Of a stretch of DNA of 18,994 nt, positions 1 to 6,928 are shown piece by piece. The notes beneath the pieces were generated by a model. The model was not told the DNA's origin. It worked only from the letters and a program-made list of their open reading frames with translations, and did no database searches. The translations under genes were made by a program, and so were the position numbers. Within the stretch, counting starts at the first letter, position 1; every line of letters begins with the position of its first letter. Source of the stretch: Acidobacteriota bacterium (GTDB lineage Bacteria > Acidobacteriota > Vicinamibacteria > Vicinamibacterales > UBA2999); the NCBI GenBank assembly GCA_013140955.1, contig JABFRY010000023.1:1-18994 (forward strand), read 5' to 3'.

Positions 1-1
1 G

Positions 2-1111
2 AACGAGGTACTGGCCAATCGTGCGGCCGAGCTCCTCGGCGGCCGTCGGGGCGTGTACGACCTGGTCCACCCGAACGACCACGTCAACATGGGCCAGTCC
101 ACCAACGACGTCTTTCCGACCGCCACGCGCCTGGCGCTCCTGGGCGAGCACGCCCGCCTCGTCCAGGCAGCGCGAAACCTGGCGTCGTCGCTCGACCGGG
201 CGTCCGTGCGCTTCGCCGCGGTGCTCAAGGTCGGGCGGACGCACCTGCAGGACGCGGTGCCGATGACGCTCGGCCAGGAGTTCTCGGGCTATGCGGCCTG
301 CGTGGCAGCCGCCGTGGAGGATCTGGAGTACGCATCCACCCGCCTGCTGGAGCTCAACATCGGCGCCACGGCGGTAGGTACGGGCCTGAACGCTGGCGAC
401 GACTACACGCAACGTGTCACGGGGACGCTGCGGGCGCTCACGGGCCTCGACGTCCGCCCCGCGGCGAATCCGTTCCGGGTGACCCAGAGCATGGGCGACG
501 TGGCCGGCTACTCGGGGGCCATGCGCCGTCTGTCGGTCGAACTGTCGAAGATCGCCAACGACCTGCGGCTGCTGTCGATGGGACCTCGTGCCGGACTGGC
601 CGAGATCAGGCTTCCGGCCGTGCAGCCGGGTTCGTCGATCATGCCGGGCAAGGTGAACCCCTCGATTCCCGAGATGGTCAACCAGGTCTGCTATCAGGCC
701 CTGGGCTGCGATCTCACGGTGTCGGCCGCAGCAGAGGCCGGACAGCTCGAGCTCAACGTCATGATGCCGGTGATCGCGTGGAACGCCCTGCATACGTCGC
801 GCATCCTGCGGGAAGCCATGCGCATGCTGGCGACGCGCTGCGTGGACGGCATCGAAGCGGACGACGCGCGCTGTCTCGAGTTGCTCGAACGCAGCACCGC
901 GGTGGCGACCGCGCTCAGCCCGCACATCGGCTACGCCAGAACCGCAGACATCGCGAAGGCGGCGGTGGAGACCGGACGCACCATCCGGGAACTGGTGCTC
1001 GAACGGGGCCTGCTGGCGCCCGAGCAGCTGGACCTGATCCTGTCACCCGGGCGCATGACGCGTCCCGGCATCGCCGGGGACGCCGCCGGTGACCAGGAGC
1101 CCTCGTCGTGA
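2..1111 (+). CDS. aspA: Aspartate ammonia-lyase (aspartase), 5'-truncated by window edge
   Basis: Reversible deamination of L-aspartate to fumarate and ammonia, in the cytoplasm as a homotetramer. The reading frame is open from base 2, giving 369 residues; about 100 N-terminal residues lie outside the window (the family is about 470 aa). Seen: the MGQSTNDVFPTA segment, GRTHLQDAVPMTLGQEF, NIGATAVGTGLNAG, and the superfamily signature GSSIMPGKVNP at nt 629-661, which carries the mobile-loop catalytic Ser. The stretch after the signature (IPEMVNQV, then AAEAGQLELNVMMPV) matches aspartase better than class II fumarase, which normally reads differently here. The C-terminus has ETGRTIRELVLERGLL, also aspartase-like. 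Its stop overlaps the start of the next gene (GTGA), suggesting one transcript. A fumarase or other lyase of the same superfamily is the alternative but less likely. Confidence 0.9.
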   Translation, partial: NEVLANRAAELLGGRRGVYDLVHPNDHVNMGQSTNDVFPTATRLALLGEHARLVQAARNLASSLDRASVRFAAVLKVGRTHLQDAVPMTLGQEFSGYAACVAAAVEDLEYASTRLLELNIGATAVGTGLNAGDDYTQRVTGTLRALTGLDVRPAANPFRVTQSMGDVAGYSGAMRRLSVELSKIANDLRLLSMGPRAGLAEIRLPAVQPGSSIMPGKVNPSIPEMVNQVCYQALGCDLTVSAAAEAGQLELNVMMPVIAWNALHTSRILREAMRMLATRCVDGIEADDARCLELLERSTAVATALSPHIGYARTADIAKAAVETGRTIRELVLERGLLAPEQLDLILSPGRMTRPGIAGDAAGDQEPSS

Positions 1112-1776
1112 CCCGTCTGGGCGCAGGCCTTCTCTGTGCACTCCTGTCGACGGCCGGCTACGCGCAGGAACCCTCGCGCGGAGGCGCGCCCCCGCAGCCG
1201 CACGCGCCGCTCTTTCCACCGCAGGATCTGGGGCTGCTCGAGGGGCCGGACCGCGACTTGTGGCAACAGCCGGATCAGATCATGGACACGCTGGGCGTGG
1301 CCGATGGCGCGAAGGTCGCCGACATCGGCGCGGGCGCGGGCTGGTTCACCATTCGACTGGCCAGGCGCGTCGGGCCCAACGGCGTCGTCTACGCCCAGGA
1401 CGTGCAGCCGCAGATGCTCGTCGCCATCAGGCGGCGGGTCGCCCGCGAAGGACTGCAGAACGTGGAGACGCGGCTCGGGGAGGGCAGCTCTCCGAACCTC
1501 CCGATGGGTGCGCTCGACGCCGTGCTCGTCGTCGATGTGTATCCGGAGGTCGAGGACCGGGTGACGTTCCTGTCGAACCTGGCCCTGTCGCTGACCCCGG
1601 GGGGCCGCATCGGCATCGTGAACTACAAGCCAGGCAACGGGGGCCCTGGTCCGGGTCCGCGGGAGGGCGTGCGCGTCGAGCAGGCGCTGGTGGAAGCAGA
1701 CGCGCGGCGCGCTGGCCTGCGGGTCCTGGAACGGGCGTCGCTGCCCTATCAGTACTTGCTGGTGCTGGGACGATAG
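1108..1776 (+). CDS. Exported class I SAM-dependent methyltransferase, function unknown
   Basis: A 222-aa protein with a Rossmann-fold SAM-binding core. Motif I is VADIGAGAGWF (residues 70-80), an acidic end of strand 2 is at D98 (VYAQDVQ), and a later strand reads LDAVLVVDVYPEV followed by LTPGGRIGIV. The first ~20 residues (MTRLGAGLLCALLSTAGYAQ) look like a Sec signal peptide with an Ala-x-Ala-like end at GYAQ, so the protein is probably periplasmic or envelope-attached. That is odd for an enzyme needing cytoplasmic SAM. The GTG start is supported by AGGAG at 1095-1099, 8 nt upstream, and it overlaps the aspA stop. The substrate cannot be told from sequence. Its last 28 bp overlap the 3' end of bioY on the other strand. 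Confidence 0.75.
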   Translation: MTRLGAGLLCALLSTAGYAQEPSRGGAPPQPHAPLFPPQDLGLLEGPDRDLWQQPDQIMDTLGVADGAKVADIGAGAGWFTIRLARRVGPNGVVYAQDVQPQMLVAIRRRVAREGLQNVETRLGEGSSPNLPMGALDAVLVVDVYPEVEDRVTFLSNLALSLTPGGRIGIVNYKPGNGGPGPGPREGVRVEQALVEADARRAGLRVLERASLPYQYLLVLGR

Positions 1777-2384
1777 CCGAAGAGCCGCCAGAGCAGCGGC
1801 ACCGCCCCGCCAGCGACGGCCAGCTTCATCACGTCGGCGACCAGGAACGGCGCGGCGCCAGCGGCGAAGGCCGCCGCCAGCGCGGCGGGCCCGGTCTCGG
1901 GGAGGAACGTCGCCAGCCAGGTCACGCCACCTGCATACACCACGAACAGCCCGGCGCACATGGCCAGCACCGAGGTCAGGTAGCGACGATTGAACCCGCG
2001 CTCGCCGAGCGCGCCCGTGAGGAAGGCCGCCAGCGGATAGGCCATGAGGTAGCCACCCGTCGGGCCCAGCAGGCGTGCCGCCCCGGGGGGCAGCGTGAGC
2101 GAGGTGGCGAACACCGGCAAGCCGGCCACGCCCGCGGCCAGGTAGAGAAGCTGACTGGCCGCGCCCAGCCGGGACCCGAGCGCAAGCCCCCCCATCAGGA
2201 CGATCATGGGCTGCAGGGTCAGCGGCACGGCGGTGTACGGCAGGTGTACGCTCAGCTGCGCGGACGCGGCCGTGAGAACCGTGACGAAGAGCACGGCGCC
2301 TGCCTGCACGAGTCCGTTGGTGTGAAGCCGGTCGCGTCGCGATGCGATCAACTGGACCAGCGTGGAAGGCGTGGCGCTCTGCAT
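1749..2384 (-). CDS. bioY: BioY biotin transporter (ECF S-component)
   Basis: A 211-aa integral membrane protein that binds and imports biotin, alone or with an ECF ATPase/T module that is not encoded here. Family hallmarks seen are VPLTLQP near the second helix, LGSRLGAASQLLYLAAGVAGLPVF, and the GPTGGYLMAYPLAAF segment. About six hydrophobic helices fit the BioY fold. The ATG at 2384 is chosen because it sits 8 nt after a good -10 hexamer (see promoter at 2393-2421) and the family N-terminus begins near here; longer upstream reading frames run antisense through thiD and look like non-coding translation. It is divergent from thiD with 18 bp between start codons, and convergent with the methyltransferase with a 28-bp overlap. 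No biotin synthesis gene is nearby. Confidence 0.9.
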   Translation of the reverse strand: MQSATPSTLVQLIASRRDRLHTNGLVQAGAVLFVTVLTAASAQLSVHLPYTAVPLTLQPMIVLMGGLALGSRLGAASQLLYLAAGVAGLPVFATSLTLPPGAARLLGPTGGYLMAYPLAAFLTGALGERGFNRRYLTSVLAMCAGLFVVYAGGVTWLATFLPETGPAALAAAFAAGAAPFLVADVMKLAVAGGAVPLLWRLFGYRPSTSKY

Positions 2385-2392
2385 GGTGGCGA

Positions 2393-2421
2393 ATTGTACC
2401 GTATGCGTATTGCACTGACAA
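2393..2421 (-). promoter_or_regulatory. Sigma-70-type promoter for bioY, inside thiD 5' end
   Basis: On the minus strand TTGTCA (complement of 2416-2421) and TACAAT (complement of 2393-2398) are separated by exactly 17 bp, each matching consensus at 5 of 6 positions. The -10 ends 8 nt before the bioY ATG, so the predicted transcript is leaderless or nearly so. The -35 and spacer lie in the first codons of thiD, which use A/T-ending codons (ATT, GCA, ACA, ATT) unlike the rest of that gene, as if the bases were retained for promoter function. ATTGT (2393-2397) and ACAAT (2418-2422) also form an inverted repeat. Confidence 0.6.
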
Positions 2422-3212
2422 TTGCGGGAAGCGACTCGGGTGGTGGAGCCGGCATCCAGGCCGACATCAGGACATTCATGGCGCACGGCGTGTTCGGCAC
2501 GAGTGCCATCACCGCCGTGACGGCGCAGAACACGCTGGGGGTCACGGCCTTCGAGGCCGTCTCGCCCACGCTGGTCGCCGCGCAGATCGGGGCCGTCGCG
2601 AGCGATCTCGGCGTCCACGGCGCGAAGACCGGCATGCTGCCGACAGCTCCCGTGGTCGAGGCCGTGGCGTCGGCCGTCGCCGAGTGGGCCATCCCCCACC
2701 TGGTGGTGGACCCGGTGATGGTGGCCAAGAGCGGAGACCGGCTGCTCGACGACGCGGCGGTCGCCACGATGGTGCGACAGCTCCTGCCCCTGGCGGAGGT
2801 CATCACGCCGAACATCCCTGAGGCGGAAGTGCTCGTCGGTCAGACCATTCGCACGGAGGCCGACCGTTACGAGGCCGCACGCCGCCTGCACGCTCTCGGT
2901 CCGCGGTGGGTCGTCGTGAAGGGGGGCCACGCCCCCGGCGATGAGATCGCCGACCTCGTGTTCGACGGGCAGCGCTTTGCCGAGTACCGCGTGGAGCGCG
3001 TGCCCGGACGGCACACGCACGGCACGGGGTGCACGTTTGCCGCCGCGGTGGCGGCCGGCCTCGCCCTGGGCCGGAGCGTGGAGGATGCGGTGGCCGGAGC
3101 CCAGGCCTATGTGGCCGGCGCATTGCGCCACGCGCCTGGGCTCGGGCGGGGCCATGGTCCGATGGACCATGGATGGCGTGGAATCGCGGGCGCGGGGGGC
3201 CGCATCCAATGA
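2403..3212 (+). CDS. thiD: Hydroxymethylpyrimidine/phosphomethylpyrimidine kinase
   Basis: Phosphorylates HMP and HMP-phosphate to HMP-PP for thiamine synthesis; a cytoplasmic ribokinase-fold enzyme. It has 269 aa, the usual family length. Seen: the N-terminal substrate-binding GSDSGGGAGIQAD (residues 9-21), VDPVMVAKSG, TPNIPEAEVL, KGGH, and the C-terminal anion-hole motif GTGCTF (207-212). The ATG at 2403 matches the family N-terminus (RIALTIAGSD); the frame is open far upstream but that stretch is antisense to bioY and not protein-like for this family. No Shine-Dalgarno and only 18 bp separate it from bioY, so it probably starts on a leaderless or very short leader. AATTGT (2392-2397), 5 nt before the ATG, is a weak -10 candidate. 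No TPP riboswitch could fit in this gap. Confidence 0.93.
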   Translation: MRIALTIAGSDSGGGAGIQADIRTFMAHGVFGTSAITAVTAQNTLGVTAFEAVSPTLVAAQIGAVASDLGVHGAKTGMLPTAPVVEAVASAVAEWAIPHLVVDPVMVAKSGDRLLDDAAVATMVRQLLPLAEVITPNIPEAEVLVGQTIRTEADRYEAARRLHALGPRWVVVKGGHAPGDEIADLVFDGQRFAEYRVERVPGRHTHGTGCTFAAAVAAGLALGRSVEDAVAGAQAYVAGALRHAPGLGRGHGPMDHGWRGIAGAGGRIQ

Positions 3213-3235
3213 CGGCGCCCCTCCCCGGCCGTCGG

Positions 3236-3241
3236 TATACT
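3236..3241 (+). promoter_or_regulatory. -10-like element for leaderless moaE
   Basis: TATACT (5 of 6 to TATAAT) ends 6 nt before the moaE ATG, which would put the transcription start at or next to the start codon. No clear -35 is seen at the standard spacing and no Shine-Dalgarno precedes the gene. Confidence 0.5.
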
Positions 3242-3247
3242 GAGCAC

Positions 3248-3730
3248 ATGGCCGTTCCCGCGGTTGCCGTCACGACAGCCCCCCTGAGCCTCGAGGCCGT
3301 CATCGACGTGGTCAGCGCGGGCGGGTCGGCCTCGGGCGCGGTGGCGTCGTTCAGCGGGCTGGTGCGCGATCACAACCAGGGCCGGACGGTGACGTTTCTC
3401 GAGTACGAGGCCTACGTGCCCCTGGCCGTCAAGGGGATGGAACGCATCGTCAGCGAGGCTGGCGAGACGTGGCCGGGCGTCCGGCTCGCCCTGCACCACC
3501 GGATTGGGCGCCTCGACCCGGGGGAAGCCAGTATCGTCATCGCCGCCGCCGGAGCCCATCGTGCGGACACCTTCTCGGCCTGTCGCTATGCGATCGAACG
3601 GGTGAAGCAGATCGTCCCCATCTGGAAGCGGGAACACTTCGAGGGTGGCGACGTCTGGCTGGAAGGGGCCACGGCCGATCCGGAGGACGAGGCGGCCAGG
3701 GCCCAGGCGCTCAGGGTGTCATGCGCGTGA
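3248..3730 (+). CDS. moaE: Molybdopterin synthase catalytic subunit MoaE
   Basis: The large subunit of molybdopterin synthase, which transfers sulfur from the MoaD thiocarboxylate to cyclic pyranopterin monophosphate in molybdenum cofactor synthesis. It has 160 aa, typical for the family. Seen: FSGLVRDHNQG (35-45), LEYEAYVPLA (51-60), HHRIGRLDPGE (83-93), AHR (103-105), and the catalytic lysines K120 and K127 in ERVKQIVPIWKRE, at nearly the same numbering as the E. coli enzyme (K119, K126). The ATG at 3248 follows a -10-like hexamer. The stop overlaps the moaD start by 10 bp, so the two subunits are translationally coupled. The 35-nt gap after thiD holds no riboswitch-sized leader. Confidence 0.94.
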   Translation: MAVPAVAVTTAPLSLEAVIDVVSAGGSASGAVASFSGLVRDHNQGRTVTFLEYEAYVPLAVKGMERIVSEAGETWPGVRLALHHRIGRLDPGEASIVIAAAGAHRADTFSACRYAIERVKQIVPIWKREHFEGGDVWLEGATADPEDEAARAQALRVSCA

Positions 3731-3966
3731 CCGTGCGGCTGTTCGCCCGTCTCAGGGACCTCGCTGGATCGGGCGAGCTGGTGCGGGAGCTCGAGGAGCC
3801 GGCCACCGTCGCCTCTGCGTGGCGATCGCTCGTCGACGAGTATCCGCAGGTCGCCGAGTACGAGCGCATCATGTCGGTCGCGGTCAACGCCGACTATTCG
3901 CGCATGTCGGCGGCCGTTCGGGACGGGGACGAGATCGCATTCCTGCCACCGGTATCCGGCGGCTGA
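3721..3966 (+). CDS. moaD: Molybdopterin synthase sulfur-carrier subunit MoaD
   Basis: An 81-aa ubiquitin-fold sulfur carrier, about the usual length. It begins VTVRLFARLRDLAGS, contains VAVNADYSRMSAAVRDGDEIAFLPPVSGG, and ends in the Gly-Gly tail that is adenylated and thiocarboxylated. The DGDEIAFLPPVSGG end is diagnostic for MoaD/ThiS-type carriers, and its overlap with moaE settles MoaD. The ATG at 3721 lies inside the end of moaE (10-bp overlap). No MoeB/ThiF-type activating enzyme is in the window, so it must be encoded elsewhere. Confidence 0.94.
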   Translation: MRVTVRLFARLRDLAGSGELVRELEEPATVASAWRSLVDEYPQVAEYERIMSVAVNADYSRMSAAVRDGDEIAFLPPVSGG

Positions 3967-3975
3967 GTTGAAGGT

Positions 3976-5076
3976 ATGTTCGACAAGCTGAACTCGGTTG
4001 AAGCGCGGTACGAGGAGCTCATGGCCAGGCTCGGCACGGCCGAACTCCAGGCCGACGCGGCTGAGTACCGCAAGGCGGCCAAGACGCTCTCCGAGCTCGA
4101 GCCGCTCGTGCGCCAGTTCCGGCTCTACAAGACGGTGCTCCAGGGCATCGAGGGCGCGCAGGAACTGGCATCGGGGGCCGACGCGGAAATGCGGGCGCTC
4201 GCCGAGGAGGAACTCACCGCCCTCCGCGAGCAGCGCGATGCGCTGATGCACGACCTGAAGGTCCTGCTCGTCCCGAAGGATCCCAACGACGAGAAGAACG
4301 TCATCCTCGAGATCCGCGCCGGCACGGGGGGAGACGAAGCGGCCCTCTTCGCAGCGGAGCTGTTCCGGATGTACAGCCGCTTCGCGGAACGGCAGCGCTG
4401 GCGCCTCGACCTCCTGTCCTCGAGCGACAGCGGCGCGGGCGGGTTGAAGGAGGTCATCGTCTCCATCGAAGGGCAGGGCGTCTACAGCCGTCTCAAGTAC
4501 GAGAGCGGGGTGCACCGGGTGCAGCGGGTGCCCGCAACCGAGGCGAGCGGGCGCATCCACACGTCCACGGCCACGGTGGCGGTGCTGCCCGAGGCGGAGG
4601 AGGTGGACATCCAGGTCAACGAGAAGGACCTGCGCGTGGACACGTTCTGCTCGAGCGGTCCTGGCGGCCAGAGCGTGAACACCACGTACTCAGCGGTCCG
4701 GCTCACCCACCTGCCCACCGGGCTCGTCGTCTCCCAGCAGGACGAGAAGTCGCAGATCAAGAACAGGGCGAAGGCCATGAAGGTGCTCCGCGCCCGCCTG
4801 TACGAGATGGAACTGCAGAAGCAGCAGGAGGCCATCGCGCGCGAACGTCGCGGCCAGGTGGGCACGGGCGAGCGCTCGGAGAAGATTCGCACGTACAACT
4901 TCCCGCAGAGCCGCATCACGGATCACCGCATCAACTTCACGACCCACCGGCTGTCCGACGTGATGGAGGGCGACATCGCGGAACTCCTCGACCAGGTGTC
5001 CAGCCACTACAACGCGGAGAAGCTGCGGGAAGTCACGATGTCGGACGCGCAGGAAGCGGAGTCCGCCAGGCCGTGA
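3976..5076 (+). CDS. prfA: Peptide chain release factor 1
   Basis: Recognises UAA and UAG in the ribosomal A site and triggers peptide release. It has 366 aa, near family length. The N-terminal ~110 residues are a helical coiled domain (domain 1). Seen: the RF1-type codon-recognition tripeptide PAT (186-188) in RVPATEASGRIH, which separates it from RF2 (SPF), and the catalytic GGQ at 230-232 in SSGPGGQSVNTT. The GPGGQSVNTT wording resembles the Bacteroidota/Acidobacteriota form rather than the proteobacterial AGGQHVNTT; this is from memory. It starts 9 nt after moaD and its stop overlaps the prmC start (GTGA), so it shares a transcript with both. GAAGG lies almost against the ATG, too close for a standard Shine-Dalgarno. 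Confidence 0.96.
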   Translation: MFDKLNSVEARYEELMARLGTAELQADAAEYRKAAKTLSELEPLVRQFRLYKTVLQGIEGAQELASGADAEMRALAEEELTALREQRDALMHDLKVLLVPKDPNDEKNVILEIRAGTGGDEAALFAAELFRMYSRFAERQRWRLDLLSSSDSGAGGLKEVIVSIEGQGVYSRLKYESGVHRVQRVPATEASGRIHTSTATVAVLPEAEEVDIQVNEKDLRVDTFCSSGPGGQSVNTTYSAVRLTHLPTGLVVSQQDEKSQIKNRAKAMKVLRARLYEMELQKQQEAIARERRGQVGTGERSEKIRTYNFPQSRITDHRINFTTHRLSDVMEGDIAELLDQVSSHYNAEKLREVTMSDAQEAESARP

Positions 5077-5921
5077 CGCTGGGCGACCGGCTCGGCAGGG
5101 CGAAGGCCCTGCTGGTCGCCGCCGGCATTGCCACGGACGAGGCCGGACTCGACGTCGAGCTTGCGGCAGGGCACGTCCTCGGCTGGAATCGCGCAACGCT
5201 GCTGGCGGAGCGGAACGGACCGGCGCCCTCCGTCCTCGAACCCGCCTTCTCCGCCCTCATCGCCAGGCGGGCCGCGCGTGAACCGATGGCGTACGTGCTG
5301 GGCGAGCGCGAGTTCTGGAACCTGACGTTCGTCGTCTCGCACGATGTGCTCGTCCCACGGCCCGAGTCGGAACTGATCGTCGAGGAGGCGCTGGGTCTGC
5401 TGCGCGGGCGGGGCCGGGCTCTCGCGGCCGACATCGGCACCGGCAGCGGGTGCCTGGCCGTGTCGATCGCGGCGAACGCCCCAGCCGTCCGGGTCGTTGG
5501 CACCGACCTGTCCTGGCGCGCCCTGGCCATAGCTCGTCGAAACGTGGACCGGCACGGCGTGGCGACGCGCGTGGACCTGGTCCGGACCTCCATGCTCGAA
5601 GGCCTCGCCGGGCCGTTCGACCTCATCGTGTCCAACCCGCCCTATATCGCGGAGGCCGACGCGGCGAGCCTGCCCTCAGAGGTTCGTCACGAGCCGGACC
5701 TGGCGCTCTTCTCCGGACGCGACGGCCTCGATGCCATACGGGCCGTCATCGACACGGCCGCACGGGTCCTGGCGCCATCGGGCTCCCTGGTCATGGAGAT
5801 TGGCGCAGGGCAGAGCCCCAGCGTGGCGGCCCTCGTCACCGCGCGCCCGGATCTGCAGCTGACAGGGATCCGTGAGGACCTGCAGGGCATTCCGCGCACG
5901 GTGGTCGTCACCAGGCGCTGA
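5073..5921 (+). CDS. prmC: Release factor N5-glutamine methyltransferase PrmC (HemK)
   Basis: Methylates the Gln of the GGQ motif in release factors, raising termination efficiency; cytoplasmic, SAM-dependent. It has 282 aa, the standard length. The N-terminal helical domain (about 1-90) is followed by a Rossmann domain with motif I DIGTGSGCLAVSIA (120-133), an acidic residue at GTDLSWRALA, and the catalytic NPPY at 188-191 (SNPPYIAEAD). PRPESELIVEEAL just before motif I is also characteristic. The GTG start overlaps the prfA stop, the classic prfA-prmC coupling. GGAG and GGAAG lie just upstream within prfA. Confidence 0.95.
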   Translation: MTLGDRLGRAKALLVAAGIATDEAGLDVELAAGHVLGWNRATLLAERNGPAPSVLEPAFSALIARRAAREPMAYVLGEREFWNLTFVVSHDVLVPRPESELIVEEALGLLRGRGRALAADIGTGSGCLAVSIAANAPAVRVVGTDLSWRALAIARRNVDRHGVATRVDLVRTSMLEGLAGPFDLIVSNPPYIAEADAASLPSEVRHEPDLALFSGRDGLDAIRAVIDTAARVLAPSGSLVMEIGAGQSPSVAALVTARPDLQLTGIREDLQGIPRTVVVTRR

Positions 5922-5946
5922 CCGGTTCGGCCAGCAGCCGGGGGCG

Positions 5947-5952
5947 TAGAAT
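5947..5952 (+). promoter_or_regulatory. -10-like element for leaderless HIT gene
   Basis: TAGAAT (5 of 6 to TATAAT) ends 6 nt before the ATG at 5959, in a 37-bp gap after prmC. No Shine-Dalgarno is visible. The -35 region is not convincing. It suggests the HIT gene can be transcribed separately from prfA-prmC. Confidence 0.5.
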
Positions 5953-5958
5953 CGCGTG

Positions 5959-6303
5959 ATGAGCACCTGCATCTTCTGCCGGATCGCCGCAGGCGAGATT
6001 CCCGCAACGATCCTCCACCAGGACGACGAGGTCGTCGCGTTCAGCGACCTGACGCCCCAGGCGCCCTTCCATGCGCTCGTGATTCCGAAGCGGCACGTGT
6101 CCACCCTCAACGACCTGGCGTCTGCCGACGACGCGCTGGTCGGCCGGCTCGTCAGGGTCGGTGCGACGCTCGCGCAGGAACGCGGATACGGAGTGCGTGG
6201 CTACCGCACCGTGTTCAACTGCAACGCCGACGCCGGACAGTCTGTCTTCCACGTGCACCTGCACGTCCTGGCCGGGCGTAGCCTCACCTGGCCTCCCGGC
6301 TGA
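5959..6303 (+). CDS. HIT family protein (HinT-like nucleotide hydrolase)
   Basis: A small cytoplasmic purine nucleotide phosphoramidase of the histidine triad family; physiological substrates of bacterial members are not settled. It has 114 aa, full length. It begins CIFCRIAAGEIPA, typical of the HinT branch, with FSDLTPQAPFHALVIPK, and the triad H98-x-H100-x-H102 in FHVHLHVLAGRSLTWPPG, the usual family C-terminus. ATG at 5959 is preferred over GTG at 5956 because the first matches the family N-terminus and sits 6 nt after a -10-like hexamer. It converges with the unknown gene ending at 6395; the 91-bp gap has no clear terminator hairpin with a T tract. Confidence 0.93.
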   Translation: MSTCIFCRIAAGEIPATILHQDDEVVAFSDLTPQAPFHALVIPKRHVSTLNDLASADDALVGRLVRVGATLAQERGYGVRGYRTVFNCNADAGQSVFHVHLHVLAGRSLTWPPG

Positions 6304-6394
6304 TTCCCACCCGCACCGGACGCAGCCCGACGAGGCAGGCCCCACGGCCAGCACGCCCGAACAGGAGCGCCCCCAATGCGTCGTGAGGCGAAGG

Positions 6395-6928
6395 TCACTC
6401 CTGGCGCGCGAGGAGGAACCGGCCCAGGCCCATCTTGGACGACACCTGGTAGTCCACCGCGCGGTAGCCCGCGGCGAACCAGTGGGTGAAGACCAACGCG
6501 AGGCGGCTCCGCCAGTCGCCGGCCAGGGCCGGGGCGTCGGCCTCGAGCGCGTTGAACCGGAGCGGTACCTGAACCCAGGCCCGCTCGGCGCCGACATCCA
6601 GCAACACGGGCCCGCACGTGAGCCACTGGCCGTCGTGGACGACGTCGTTGATCGCTGGGGCCACGAGGGCGGCGTGCGACCGGATGGTGAGGCGTCCGGA
6701 GCCCGAGGCCGCCAGACGGCGCTGCACGTGGGCGGAGGCGATCAGCCATTCCACCAGCAGCCTGTGGTCATGCTGGCGATAGCGTCGTGCGGTGGCACCC
6801 AGCTCCCCGACGACGAGCGTGCACTGAGTCTGGTCGAACGGGTCGAGCGGCCACTCCAGCACCTCGAGACCAGCTGCCAGCGCACGCTCCCGCTCTGCGA
6901 GCCGCTGCGTACGCGTCGGGGCCGTCAC
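6395..6928 (-). CDS. Conserved-looking protein of unknown function, last gene of M16-HAD operon
   Basis: 177 aa; I do not recognise the family. The first ~35 residues are charged and helical (MTAPTRTQRLAERERALAA). A second helical segment follows, and the middle reads ALVAPAINDVVHDGQWL. The C-terminal half has WVQVPLRFNALEADAP and HWFAAGYRAVDYQ. There is no signal peptide, membrane helix or cysteine motif. It is accepted as real because its GTG start overlaps the HAD stop (GTGA), it continues an operon of four overlapping genes, and its composition (balanced acidic and hydrophobic residues) is protein-like, unlike the opposite frame. The Trp-, Tyr- and Phe-rich C-terminal half resembles small nucleotide- or acyl-binding folds, but that is only an impression. 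No function is proposed. Confidence 0.65.
   Translation of the reverse strand: MTAPTRTQRLAERERALAAGLEVLEWPLDPFDQTQCTLVVGELGATARRYRQHDHRLLVEWLIASAHVQRRLAASGSGRLTIRSHAALVAPAINDVVHDGQWLTCGPVLLDVGAERAWVQVPLRFNALEADAPALAGDWRSRLALVFTHWFAAGYRAVDYQVSSKMGLGRFLLARQE

Noticed and set aside
1089..2402. Upstream extension of the thiD frame
   Set aside because: It runs through the methyltransferase gene out of frame and antisense to bioY. Its composition is Arg/Gly/Ala-rich and the ThiD family starts at the ATG at 2403.
2385..2402. TPP riboswitch for thiD or moco riboswitch for moaE
   Set aside because: The gaps (18 and 35 bp) are far too short for either aptamer.
931..2421. A 496-codon minus-strand frame across bioY, the methyltransferase and aspA
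   Set aside because: It covers bioY in a different frame and has no recognisable domain; bioY, aspA and the methyltransferase explain the DNA.
2393..2422. The ATTGT/ACAAT dyad as a BirA or BioR operator
   Set aside because: Arm length and spacing do not fit the BirA site (9-bp arms, about 15-bp spacer) or the BioR TTATMKATAA site. The dyad may only reflect the two promoter hexamers.
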